This document shows positions 25,722 to 35,900 of a DNA stretch of 64,000 nt, piece by piece. Source of the DNA: Rhizobium sp. BK251 (GTDB lineage: Bacteria > Pseudomonadota > Alphaproteobacteria > Rhizobiales > Rhizobiaceae). Numbering within the stretch: position 1 is the first letter of the stretch; every line of letters begins with the position of its first letter. A model generated the notes under the pieces. The model was given only the letters and a program-made list of their open reading frames with translations. It ran no database searches and was not told the origin of the DNA. The position numbers and the translations under genes are program-made. The stretch covers positions 496,001 through 560,000 of the forward strand of contig NZ_SLUQ01000001.1 of NCBI RefSeq assembly GCF_004345245.1. Reading direction: 5' to 3'.

Positions 25722-26164
25722 CCGTCAGGCTGCGCGCCCATCACCTGCTCTGCATGCTGACCTTCATAGGTGAGGGCTACACGCCTGCCTTTTCACGCAA
25801 CTACCGGCGGATAGCGGAAAGGCTTTCCGCCGGCGAGGATATCGAACTCATCTCCGGACCGGACGACATCTGCGCACCGCTCATCTCCGAGACCGAGCCG
25901 CACTGTCTGCGCGCCAGCGTCGAGGATCGCGACATGCATGCGGCGCTTGCGGTTGGCGAACTGTTTGGGCGAAAGCTCGTGCCGGGGGAGCGCATCGTGC
26001 CGGACGATACTTTTCTGGACGATGCCCGCGCTGCCTTTCTAGCGGGCGAAAGCCGGGCAGCCTGCGCAGGCTGCGAGTGGTTCGGCCTCTGCACCCGCGT
26101 CGCTGAAGGCGGCTTTGCCGGCGTGAGGGTCGGGAGACCGCCGCTTGGCGGAGGAAGAACCTAG
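25718..26164 (+). CDS. DUF1284 family protein
   Basis: 148 aa beginning at a TTG that overlaps the bioY stop by 4 bases. The opening RLRAHHLLCMLTFIGEGYTPAF is the family's conserved start. Cysteines recur (LLC, DDIC, PHC, AACAGCEWFGLC), suggesting metal or iron–sulfur binding. Its coupling to bioY hints at a link to biotin supply, but no function is established. Its end overlaps the convergent ArsR-type gene by 4 bases. Confidence 0.85.
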   Translation: MTVRLRAHHLLCMLTFIGEGYTPAFSRNYRRIAERLSAGEDIELISGPDDICAPLISETEPHCLRASVEDRDMHAALAVGELFGRKLVPGERIVPDDTFLDDARAAFLAGESRAACAGCEWFGLCTRVAEGGFAGVRVGRPPLGGGRT

Positions 26165-26847
26165 CGTTCGATTGGAAACAGCGCCATGAAGCGACGCTCG
26201 CCCTCCGGCGTGAACTGGATCGATCGGCTGTTTGCGGTTCGCCGCGCCCATCCAGCCTCCAGGAAATTGAAAAGCAGGGCCTTGCCGAGGCTGCCGGCAA
26301 GATGGGCGCGCCTTTCGCTCCAGTCGAGGCACGAGCGGCAGAGGGGGCGCCGGGACGATCTCAAGCCCCCGACATCGATGCCGATCGATTTCAGTTGCGC
26401 CTCTCCCTTGTTCGTCAGGCTGAGTGCCTCATCGATCGCTGCGATTGCCCCCTGGCTGACGAGGCTGTCGAGCATGCGCACGCCGTAGTCTCCGGCAAGG
26501 TGGTCGTAGCAGATACGCGCCTTGCGCAGCGCCGGCTCCTTTGGCCCGGGCTGGTGACGAAGATGGCCGCGGCTCGCGGCAAATCCCATCATGCTTTCAA
26601 GCAGCTTTCCGACCCCGTCGTCGGCGAGCGTGAAATAGCGATGCCGGCCCTGCTTCCTCTGGGAAAGCAGGCCCCCGGCTTCGAGCTTGGCGAGATGCGC
26701 ACTTGCCGTCTGCAGCGTGATGCCGCCGGCGGCCGCGAGTTCCGTCGCGGTCAGCGCCCTGCCACCCATCAGCGAGGTCAGCATGTTCGCCCGTGCCGGG
26801 TCGCCGATCAAAGCGGCGATTTGCGCGATGTCAGGTCCTTCCTTCAT
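26161..26847 (-). CDS. ArsR-family winged-helix regulator
   Basis: 228 aa. The N-terminal ~100 residues form an ArsR-type winged helix (IGDPARANMLTSLMGGRALTATELA… ITLQTASAHLAKLEAGGLL, then GRHRYF wing). The extra C-terminal domain of about 120 residues contains LCRSCLDWSERRAHLAGSLG, a pattern shared by long ArsR-type regulators. It is divergent from the NIPSNAP/ABM genes, and a palindrome next to its start (26849–26866) is a likely operator. Confidence 0.87.
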   Translation of the reverse strand: MKEGPDIAQIAALIGDPARANMLTSLMGGRALTATELAAAGGITLQTASAHLAKLEAGGLLSQRKQGRHRYFTLADDGVGKLLESMMGFAASRGHLRHQPGPKEPALRKARICYDHLAGDYGVRMLDSLVSQGAIAAIDEALSLTNKGEAQLKSIGIDVGGLRSSRRPLCRSCLDWSERRAHLAGSLGKALLFNFLEAGWARRTANSRSIQFTPEGERRFMALFPIER

Positions 26848-26848
26848 A

Positions 26849-26866
26849 CTTCGACCGTAGCCGAAG
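26849..26866. promoter_or_regulatory. candidate operator of the ArsR-type regulator
   Basis: Inverted repeat CTTCGAC-CGTA-GCCGAAG, one mismatch per arm, immediately upstream of the regulator's start and in the 72-base divergent promoter region shared with the NIPSNAP gene. A role in autoregulation is inferred. Confidence 0.5.
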
Positions 26867-26919
26867 CATCGTCGTCGTGCAACGTGCGAAAAGGGTGTTG
26901 TCAGACCAAGGAGAATTCA

Positions 26920-27249
26920 ATGATCACCTGCTTCATCCGTTATGAGATCGATCCGTTCAAAAAGGACAGGTTCGCCGAATATGCGCAGGCCTGGGGACAG
27001 GCCATTCCGCGCAACGGCGCCGACCTGATCGGCTATTTCGGTCCGCATGAGGGGTCCGCGACCACGGCCTACGGCGTCTACAACATCGAGAGCCTCGCGG
27101 CATACGAGGCCTATCGCGCCCGCCTCGCCGCCGATCCGCTGGGGCAGGAAAACTACCAGTTCGCCAGGCGCGAGCGTTTCATTCTGAAGGAGGATCGCAT
27201 CTTCCTGAAAAACCTGTCGCTACCCCACGGAGTTTTCATCGAGCCATGA
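26920..27249 (+). CDS. NIPSNAP family protein
   Basis: 109 aa, starting MITCFIRYEIDP after AAGGAGAA. The segments AWGQAIPRNGADLIGYFGPHEG and RRERFILKE match small NIPSNAP proteins, dimeric ferredoxin-like barrels. It overlaps the next gene by 4 bases, so the pair is co-transcribed and probably acts together, under the ArsR-type regulator. Confidence 0.88.
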   Translation: MITCFIRYEIDPFKKDRFAEYAQAWGQAIPRNGADLIGYFGPHEGSATTAYGVYNIESLAAYEAYRARLAADPLGQENYQFARRERFILKEDRIFLKNLSLPHGVFIEP

Positions 27250-27599
27250 TCGCCGTCATATTCGAAGTCGTGCCCTACATGGGCGAACGCCACAAATATC
27301 TCGATCTCGCCGGCGACCTGCGCTCCGAGCTCGAGAAGATCGACGGGTTCATCTCGATCGAGCGCTTCGAGAGCCTGACTGTGCGCGGCAAGCTCCTCTC
27401 GCTTTCCTTCTGGAGGGACGAGGAGGCAGTCAAGGCCTGGCGCAACCTTGAAGTCCACCGCGCCGCCCAGAAGGCCGGCCGGGGAGGCATCTTCGCCGAC
27501 TATCGCCTGCGCATTGCCCATGTCGTACGCGACTACGGCATGTTCGAACGCGACGAGGCGCCGGCCGACAGCAGGGAGGTGCATGATAGTGCTGCCTGA
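27246..27599 (+). CDS. antibiotic-biosynthesis-monooxygenase (ABM) domain protein
   Basis: 117 aa. IAVIFEVVPYMGERHKYLDLAG, DGFISIERFESLT and LSFWRDEEAVKAWRNLEVHRAAQ are the ABM-superfamily motifs. ABM proteins are cofactor-free dimeric barrels that act on aromatic or quinone substrates or bind heme. The pairing with NIPSNAP under an ArsR-type regulator suggests an inducible small-molecule response. Confidence 0.88.
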   Translation: MIAVIFEVVPYMGERHKYLDLAGDLRSELEKIDGFISIERFESLTVRGKLLSLSFWRDEEAVKAWRNLEVHRAAQKAGRGGIFADYRLRIAHVVRDYGMFERDEAPADSREVHDSAA

Positions 27600-27749
27600 A
27601 CCCGTCAACGCATGAAGATCTGTCGAACGAAACTCGATCCCGGGACCACCTGAGAATCCCCGGATCGAGCCTGAGGATGTCGGGGAACGAGGGACGCCGC
27701 TTCCACTTCGAGAACAATTTCCGGGAAATCGCGTCGCGCTTCAGCCTTT

Positions 27750-28948
<1,199 letters not shown>

Positions 28949-29017
28949 GCCGAGCTCCGTCGGATCAAAGAACAATCTTCTTCCGGTTTTTGTACCTCCA
29001 GTTACGGAAGAAGGTGA

Positions 29018-29050
29018 CGACGCCCGGGGATCAACACTCCGGGCGTCCTG
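29018..29050 (+). terminator. terminator downstream of ccrM
   Basis: Stem ACGCCCGGGGA / TCCGGGCGT with loop TCAACAC, followed by CCTGCTTTCC. A modest T-run. Confidence 0.7.
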
Positions 29051-29090
29051 CTTTCCGGATGCCCATGCCGGACAGCCGTAGCGCCAACGC

Positions 29091-29456
29091 TTAGAATTCC
29101 TGGTAGTCGGTCACCTCGACGTGGGTGATCAGGCCATCCTCGTCGAAGCTGATGGTTTCCTCGCCTTCGCGGATCAGCGGCTTTCCCGTCTTGCTGTTCG
29201 TCGCACGCACCGACCAGACGGCCCGGCCGGAGCGTGGGCCCACCTTTTCGACGAGGCTGTCGACGGCGGTCTGGTCCGGATAGGTTTCGAAGTAGCCGCG
29301 GAAGGCCTCCATGATCTCGTCGCGCCCGGCCAGGCTACCCACACCGTTGGAGACATAGGTGGCATTGGCCGAAAGCGACTTCTCGATCGTCTCGAAGTCC
29401 AGCGCATTTATGGCGCCATGGAAGGCCTCGACCGCCTTGACCGGATCGAAACTCAT
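29091..29456 (-). CDS. SnoaL-like / NTF2-fold protein
   Basis: 121 aa. FHGAINALDFETIEKSLSANATYVSNGVGSLAGRDEIMEAFRGYF is typical of SnoaL/DUF4440 NTF2-like cone-fold proteins, which include small cyclases, isomerases and binding proteins. It lies two bases downstream of the HAD gene and is last in the mutY–HAD–SnoaL unit. Substrate unknown. Confidence 0.82.
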   Translation of the reverse strand: MSFDPVKAVEAFHGAINALDFETIEKSLSANATYVSNGVGSLAGRDEIMEAFRGYFETYPDQTAVDSLVEKVGPRSGRAVWSVRATNSKTGKPLIREGEETISFDEDGLITHVEVTDYQEF

Positions 29457-29458
29457 GA

Positions 29459-30073
29459 TCAGATCCTCACGCCGTAGGTGGCAAGATCGGCGCGCAGCTT
29501 GTCCGCGCCGCTGAAATGGACGGCGTTCCAGCCCGCCGCCTTCGCGCCCACGACATTGGCCGGCGCGTCGTCGATGAAGATCGTGGCTTCGGGATCGAGC
29601 CCGAAGGTCTTGGCATGATGGTCGTAGATCGCGACGTCAGGCTTGATGAGGCCGATATCGCCCGAAACCGTCACGCCGCGTGGCTTGGTGAGGAATGGAA
29701 AGCGGCCCTGCGCCTCGCGGAAGGTGTCGGAGGCGAAGTTCGTCAACATGGTGACGTCGCGGCCCTCGGCGATGAGCCCTTCCATGATCGCGACGCTGTC
29801 CTCGTAGGCGTGCGGCACCATTTCGTGCCAGTTCTCGCGGAAGGCGCGGATATGTGCTTCGCGATCGGGATGCATCGCGATCAGCAACGCTTCGGCGTCC
29901 GCCCATGTGCGGCCGCGGTCCTGCTCCAGGTTCCACTCATGGGTGCAGACATTGGCGAAGAACCAGTTGCGCTCCGCCTCGTCGGGAATGATGCGGCTGA
30001 AGGGAAGATGCGGGTCGTAGTGGATCAGAACCTTGCCGATGTCGAAGACGATATGCTCAATTTTCGCGGCCAT
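29459..30073 (-). CDS. HAD family hydrolase (YihX/haloacid dehalogenase-like)
   Basis: 204 aa. Motif I is FDIGKVL (D11), where the usual second Asp is Gly, as in the YihX/epoxide-hydrolase N-terminal and haloacid-dehalogenase group. Other motifs are TNFASDTFREA, LIKPDVAIYDHHAKTFGL and IFIDDAPANVVGAKAAGW. Phosphatase activity on sugars or flavins is possible; haloacid activity is less likely. It is tightly packed downstream of mutY. Confidence 0.85.
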   Translation of the reverse strand: MAAKIEHIVFDIGKVLIHYDPHLPFSRIIPDEAERNWFFANVCTHEWNLEQDRGRTWADAEALLIAMHPDREAHIRAFRENWHEMVPHAYEDSVAIMEGLIAEGRDVTMLTNFASDTFREAQGRFPFLTKPRGVTVSGDIGLIKPDVAIYDHHAKTFGLDPEATIFIDDAPANVVGAKAAGWNAVHFSGADKLRADLATYGVRI

Positions 30074-30076
30074 GAA

Positions 30077-31198
30077 TTATCCCTTGGTGTTCCTGAATGC
30101 GCGGGGAATGGCCTGTGTGATCGCTTTTTTCATCACGGTCGGCAAGGCCTGGTTTTCAAGATTCGTGACCGGCTCCCACCACGCGCCGTCAATATGGGGC
30201 GCCGCAGTTACCACGGTCCGGTAGATCGAAAGCCTTAGTTCGAAATGGGTGAAGACGTGCGCCACCGATCCGCAGGCCTGCCAGTCCGCGGCAAAGGGCG
30301 CAGCATCGGGCGATGTCTCGCCGTCGATGCGCGCCGTCCACGCCGTGGTCGGAATCTCGGTCATGCCGCCGAGCAATCCGGTTTCGATCCGGCGACGTAG
30401 GAGGATATCGCCGGCGGCCGTCACCGCGACGAAGGCGGCACCGACACGGACCGGCCTTTCCTTTTTCGCAGCCTTGACCGGAAAGCTCTCGGGGTCGGCC
30501 TGCCGGAGGGCCTGGCAATAGTCGCGGAAGGGACAGAGCGAACAGGCCGGTCGCTTCGGCGTGCAAATCGTAGCGCCGAGGTCCATCATGCCCTGGGCGA
30601 AATCGCCCGGACGCCCCTGCGGCGTGAGGGCAGCCACCTTCTCCTTCATCAGCGGCTTTGCACCAGGCAGGGGCTGTGAGATCGCATAGAGCCGCGAGAT
30701 CACCCGCTCCACATTGCCGTCCATCACTGCTGCAGGCCTGTCAAAGGCGATTGCCGCGACAGCAGCGGCGGTATAGTCGCCGATGCCGGGAAGGGATTTC
30801 AGGCCGTCCTCCGTGTCCGGAAAGCGGCCGCCATGGTCATGGGCCACAGCCTCCGCGCACTTCTTCAGGTTGCGGGCACGGGCGTAGTAGCCGAGGCCGG
30901 CCCATGCGGCCATCACGTCCTCGCTCGGCGCGGCGGCAAGGTCCGTGACGCTCGGCCAGCGCCTAAGGAAGTTCTCGAAATAGGGCTTCACCGCCTGCAC
31001 TGTGGTCTGCTGCAGCATGACCTCGGAGAGCCAGACGTCATAGGGATCGGGCCTCGCGCCACGTGCGGCCCGGCCGGGCGTGATGCGCCAGGGCAGGTCG
31101 CGGTGGTGACGGTCGTACCACGCGAGCAACAGGCTGGACAGGTTTTGCGGCGCTTCGGAAATGGCTGATAGGACCTTGCGAATATCGGGACTGCGCAC
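30077..31198 (-). CDS. mutY: A/G-specific adenine DNA glycosylase
   Basis: 373 aa, starting with GTG. It excises adenine mispaired with 8-oxoguanine. The helix-hairpin-helix LPGIGDYTAAAVAAIAF and catalytic Asp in VMDGNVERV are followed by the [4Fe-4S] cluster cysteines in CTPKRPACSLCPFRDYC. The C-terminal NUDIX-like 8-oxoG-sensing domain begins near VGAAFVAVTA. It leads a three-gene minus-strand unit with gaps of 3 and 2 bases. Confidence 0.96.
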   Translation of the reverse strand: MRSPDIRKVLSAISEAPQNLSSLLLAWYDRHHRDLPWRITPGRAARGARPDPYDVWLSEVMLQQTTVQAVKPYFENFLRRWPSVTDLAAAPSEDVMAAWAGLGYYARARNLKKCAEAVAHDHGGRFPDTEDGLKSLPGIGDYTAAAVAAIAFDRPAAVMDGNVERVISRLYAISQPLPGAKPLMKEKVAALTPQGRPGDFAQGMMDLGATICTPKRPACSLCPFRDYCQALRQADPESFPVKAAKKERPVRVGAAFVAVTAAGDILLRRRIETGLLGGMTEIPTTAWTARIDGETSPDAAPFAADWQACGSVAHVFTHFELRLSIYRTVVTAAPHIDGAWWEPVTNLENQALPTVMKKAITQAIPRAFRNTKG

Positions 31199-31363
31199 GT
31201 TAGATAGGTTTTAGCGCTACCTGTCGTCAACGAAAGACAGCCCCCAAAGGAAACGGATTTTTCGCCGTGAGACTTGTGGTAGATTCCTTCCTGTGATTTG
31301 CAGCCCGGGATTTTCGTTAATAGCTTCCCGATCCCGCAGAAGCCTGATCCCGCATAAGAAAGA

Positions 31364-31891
31364 GTGCGTGCATTGAAGACGACTGGTGGCTGGAAGGCCG
31401 CAAAGCGCGGCGCGGCCCAGATTTCCGAAGTGGCAAACGGCCTCATCGATCCCATGCTTGCGCGCCGCGCCGGCATAAACACGGCCTTGCTCGCCTCCTG
31501 GAGCGAGATCGCCGGCGAGGATTTTGCCGACTGCACCCGGCCGGAAAAGATCGCCTGGTCGAGGCGTGGCGGTCCGGGCGAGGACCAGGCGTTTCAGCCC
31601 GGCGTGCTGACGATCGCCTGCGAAGGGGCGCGAGCGCTCTTCCTGACGCATGCCCAGGGCGAACTCATCCAGCGCATCAACGGCTTCTTCGGCTTTCCCG
31701 CCGTCCATCAGATTCGCATCGTCCAGAAGCCGGTTTCGCTCGGCCCCGGCCGTAGCAGGAAGCCGGTGCCATTGAAAGGCGAGGCGGCAAACAGGCTCGA
31801 AGCCATGATGGAAGGCATCGAGGGCGATAAGCTGAGGGACGCCGTTCGCCGGCTTGGTACCGCCGTTCTCGGAAAGCAGAGGCCCCGCTAA
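31364..31891 (+). CDS. DUF721 domain-containing protein
   Basis: About 175 aa. The core VANGLIDPMLARRAGINTALLASWSEIAGEDFADCTRPEKI, followed by GVLTIACEGARALFLTHAQGELIQRINGFFG, matches the DUF721 (DciA-related) family. Relatives load the replicative helicase in bacteria lacking DnaC/DnaI. The alphaproteobacterial form has a divergent tail. Start is GTG 31364 or TTG 31373, the latter better spaced from AAGAAAGAG. Confidence 0.82.
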   Translation: MRALKTTGGWKAAKRGAAQISEVANGLIDPMLARRAGINTALLASWSEIAGEDFADCTRPEKIAWSRRGGPGEDQAFQPGVLTIACEGARALFLTHAQGELIQRINGFFGFPAVHQIRIVQKPVSLGPGRSRKPVPLKGEAANRLEAMMEGIEGDKLRDAVRRLGTAVLGKQRPR

Positions 31892-32050
31892 ACAAGCAAC
31901 CGGACGCCATTCTGACAGTAATTTAATGCAGTTGTCGTCGGTTGGTCACAATTCTTTGAAGGAACTTGGCAAAGCGTGCCTTGTTAGCGGCAACGCGCCG
32001 TTATATCGCATGGAAAAATTTGACGCTTCTCTTCTCGATATGGGGATTAA

Positions 32051-32809
32051 ATGCCGATGGCCGAAATGCACCTCACCAAACGTCGCTTGCTTGGCGGTAT
32101 TGCCGTCGTAGCCGTCTCCGCAGTACTTGCTGCCTGCAATGACAGCAAGGATGCCGCGGACGCCGCTCCGGCGAACGGCGTGGACACGAGCATCAAGACC
32201 GGTGCGACGTCGAACGTCGAGATTCCCCAGTCGGATGGTGACGTGAACATGGCCGAGGCGCTGAAGCCTGGTCCGCTGCCCGATATGGCGCTCGGCAAGG
32301 CCGACGCTCCGGTCAAGATCATCGAGTACATGTCGATGACCTGCCCGCATTGCGCTCATTTCCACAACACGACCTTCGACGAGATCAAGAAGAAATACGT
32401 CGACACGGGCAAGGTGCAGTTCATCATCCGCGAGTTCCCGTTTGATCCGCGCGCTGCCGCCGCCTTCATGCTCGCCCGCTGCAACCCGGCAAAGCCGTCT
32501 GAACTCAGCACCGCCGACACCTATTTCCCGATGGTCTCCATGCTCTTCAAGCAGCAGCAGACCTGGGCTGCAGCCGATGATGGTCGCGCTGCCCTGCTGC
32601 AAATGTCGAAACTCGCCGGTTTTACACAGGAGAGCTTCGAGGCCTGCTTGACGAACCAGAAACTTCTGGATGATGTGAATGCAACACGGGAAAGAGGCGC
32701 CAAGGAATTTGGCGTCAACGCGACCCCAACATTCCTGATCAACGGGAAGCGCTATTCTGGAGACATGACGGTTGAGACCATGTCGGCGCTCATCGACAGC
32801 CTTCTCTGA
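32051..32809 (+). CDS. DsbA-family thiol:disulfide oxidoreductase lipoprotein
   Basis: 252 aa. Hydrophobic signal followed by a lipobox VLAAC (C29), then a linker and a thioredoxin-fold DsbA domain with active site CPHC (C98, C101) and the cis-proline segment NATPTFLINGKRYSG. The longer linker and CPHC place it with the alphaproteobacterial periplasmic DsbA/BdbD-like group, here likely membrane-anchored. It makes disulfides in the periplasm. Gene order next to smc is conserved in Rhizobiaceae. Confidence 0.92.
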   Translation: MPMAEMHLTKRRLLGGIAVVAVSAVLAACNDSKDAADAAPANGVDTSIKTGATSNVEIPQSDGDVNMAEALKPGPLPDMALGKADAPVKIIEYMSMTCPHCAHFHNTTFDEIKKKYVDTGKVQFIIREFPFDPRAAAAFMLARCNPAKPSELSTADTYFPMVSMLFKQQQTWAAADDGRAALLQMSKLAGFTQESFEACLTNQKLLDDVNATRERGAKEFGVNATPTFLINGKRYSGDMTVETMSALIDSLL

Positions 32810-32828
32810 TCCGAACCGTTTCACGATG

Positions 32829-32862
32829 GCGGGCGGCGGCGAAAGCCGTGCGCCCGCTTTTT
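32829..32862 (+). terminator. terminator between dsbA-like gene and smc
   Basis: Stem GCGGGC / GCCCGC enclosing an inner CGGC-GAAA-GCCG hairpin, followed by TTTTTGTTT. Confidence 0.85.
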
Positions 32863-32902
32863 GTTTCCACGCTTCGCGCGATGGGGCCGGTGAGGTCTTC
32901 GC

Positions 32903-35900
32903 ATGAAGTTCAACAAGCTTCGCGTTGTCGGCTTCAAATCCTTCGTCGAGCCTTCGGAATTCATTATCGAGCGTGGCCTGACAGGCGTCGTGGGGCCGAA
33001 CGGCTGCGGCAAGTCGAACCTTGTCGAGGCGCTGCGCTGGGTGATGGGGGAAAACTCCTACAAGAACATGCGTGCGTCCGGCATGGACGATGTGATCTTC
33101 TCCGGCTCTGGAAACCGCCCCGCGCGCAACACGGCCGAAGTCGCGCTCTATCTCGACAATGCCGACCGCACTGCGCCGGCTGCGTTCAACGACAGCGACG
33201 AGATACAGGTCACGCGCCGCATCGAGCGTGAGCAGGGCTCGATCTACCGCATCAATGGCAAGGAATCGCGCGCCAAAGATGTGCAGCTTCTCTTTGCGGA
33301 CGCCTCGACCGGCGCCCGCTCGCCCTCCATGGTCGGGCAGGGCCGCATTGGCGAACTCATCCAGGCAAAGCCCCAAGCGCGCCGGCAGCTGCTGGAAGAG
33401 GCTGCGGGCATCTCCGGCCTGCACTCGCGCCGCCACGAGGCGGAGCTTCGCCTTCGCGCGGCCGAGACCAATCTCGAACGCCTCGACGACGTGACTACGC
33501 AGCTTGAGGCCCAGATCGAAAGCCTCAAGCGCCAGGCGCGACAGGCAAACCGCTTCAAGGCGCTCTCGGCCGATATCCGCGCCCGCGAGGCACTGCTCCT
33601 GCACATACGCTGGGTCCAGGCCAAGGAGGCGGAGGCAGAGGCCGAGAGCGCGCTGAATCAGGCGACGGTGGTCGTTGCCGAAAAGGCCGCGATCCAGATG
33701 GAAGCCGCCAAGGCCCAGGCGATTGCCAGCCTGAAGCTGCCGGAATTGCGCGAAGGCGAGGCACGAGCCGCCGCCGCGCTGCAACGGCTGCAGATCGCCC
33801 GCACCCAGCTCGAGGAGGACATGAGCCGCATCCTCCGCCGTCGCGACGAACTTTCACGGCGTCTGCTGCAGCTTGCCGAGGACATTGCTCGCGAGGAGGC
33901 CCTTGTCACCGACAACGCCGCGATTCTCGCACGGCTCGATGCGGAAGAGGCCGAGATCGAGGAAGCCTTGGCGGATTCCGGCCGCCAGGCCGAGGAAACC
34001 GGCGAGGCCTTTGAAGCCGCGGCCGCCAAGCTTGCCGAGAGCGAGCGCGTCTTCGCCCAACTGACGGCCGAGCGCGCCGAAGCCGCCGCTGGCCGCAACC
34101 AGCTGGAACGCACGATCCGCGATCTCGCCGATCGCAAGATGCGCCTGGCGCGCCAGATCGAGGAAGCCAATCGCGAACTCGCCGCCATCGACGAGAAAGT
34201 CGCGAGCCTCCCTGACCCGGAAGAAAAGCGCGCCGTGGTCGAGGCGGCAGAGGCAGCCGTGGACGATGCCGAGACGGCGACCCAGGAGGTGGAGGCAGCG
34301 CTCTCCGATGCCCGTCGCCTCGAGACGATGTCGCGCTCGCCGGTCGAGCAGGCCCGCGCACGGCTGAACGAACTGGAGACGGAAGCACGCACGATCGCAA
34401 AGATCCTTGCGGGTGGTGCGGCATCCGGCGAATTTTCGCCTGTCGCCGAGGACCTGCGCGTCGATCGCGGTTTCGAGACAGCTCTCGGTGCCGCCCTCGG
34501 AGATGATCTGGACTCTCCGCTGAATGCCGAGGCGCCGGCCTACTGGACCGGCAATGGCGATGGCGCCGCCGACGCGGAGCTTCCGGCGGGCGCCGTGCCG
34601 CTCATCGATCACGTTCGAGCGCCCGCGGAGCTGACGCGGAGCCTGCGGCAGATCGGCATCGTGCGCACCGAAGACGCGCCGCGGTTGATGAAGTTGCTGC
34701 ATCCGGGCCAGCGCCTGGTGACGCGGGAAGGGGCTGTGTTCCGCTGGGATGGCCATGTTGCCGGTGCGGATGCGCCGAGCGCTGCCGCACTTCGCCTTGC
34801 CCAGAAGAACCGCCTGGTCGAGCTGGAAGCCGAGGTGGAGACCGCGCGCGATGTGCTGACCGAGGCCGAGGAGCGGCTCGCCGCGGCGACGGATGAGATC
34901 CGCAGCAGGGAGCAGCGCCTTGCGGAAGCCCGCGATTTTGCGAGGCTTGCCGCCCGGCATCTCGCCGAAGCACGCGAGGCGCTTGTGGCCGCAGAACGTG
35001 CGTCGGGCGATCTCCTGCGGCGACGTGACGTGGTCTCGGAGGCCGCGAGCCAGCTGCAGGCGCAGATGGAGGAAGGCGCCTTCCAGGAAGAAAACGCGCG
35101 CATCGAGCTGGAGGATGCTCCCGACCTCGCCGTTCTGGATCTGCGGCTGCGCGACCAGCAGGCCGAGGTGGCGACCGATCGCGGCAGCCTTGCCGAGGTA
35201 CGCGCGCGCCATGAGGGCCTCGATCGCGAAAATGAAGGCCGCAGGCGTCGCATCCTGGCGATCCGTCAGGAACGCGAAACCTGGCGCCAGCGCGCTGCAA
35301 GCGCAGAAGATCACATCGCTACCCTGAGGGCGCGCGAAGAAGAAGGTCGCGAGGAGGCCGCCGAGCTCGAACTGGCGCCGGATGAATTCGACGACAGGCG
35401 TCGTGCGCTGATGACCGAACTGCAGAAGGCGGAGGAGGCGCGACGCCAGGCGGCCGACATGCTCGTCGAGGCCGAGGCGATCCAGCGCGGAGCCGACCAG
35501 AAGGCGGCCACTGCGCTGTCGGAACTCGCCGAGACCCGGGAAAAGCGCGGCCGCGCCGAGGAACGGCTGGTTTCGGCGCGTGAGAAGCGGCAGGAAAGCG
35601 AGGGTCGTATCCGCGAGGTCCTCAACGTCCCTCCCCACGAGGCCCTGCGTCTTGCCGGGGTGCCGAACTTGCAGAACGTACCCGACCTGCGCGAAGTCGA
35701 GCGCGAAGTGGAGCGGCTGCGGATCGAGCGTGAGAGGCTCGGCGCGGTCAACCTTCGCGCCGAAGAGGAGCAGAAGGAGCTGAGCGACAAGCTCGAAGCG
35801 CTCGTCAAGGAACGCGACGACATCATCGATGCCATTCGCAAGCTGCGCGGTGCGATCCAGAGCCTCAACCGCGAGGGCAGGGAGCGGCTCATCGCCGCCT

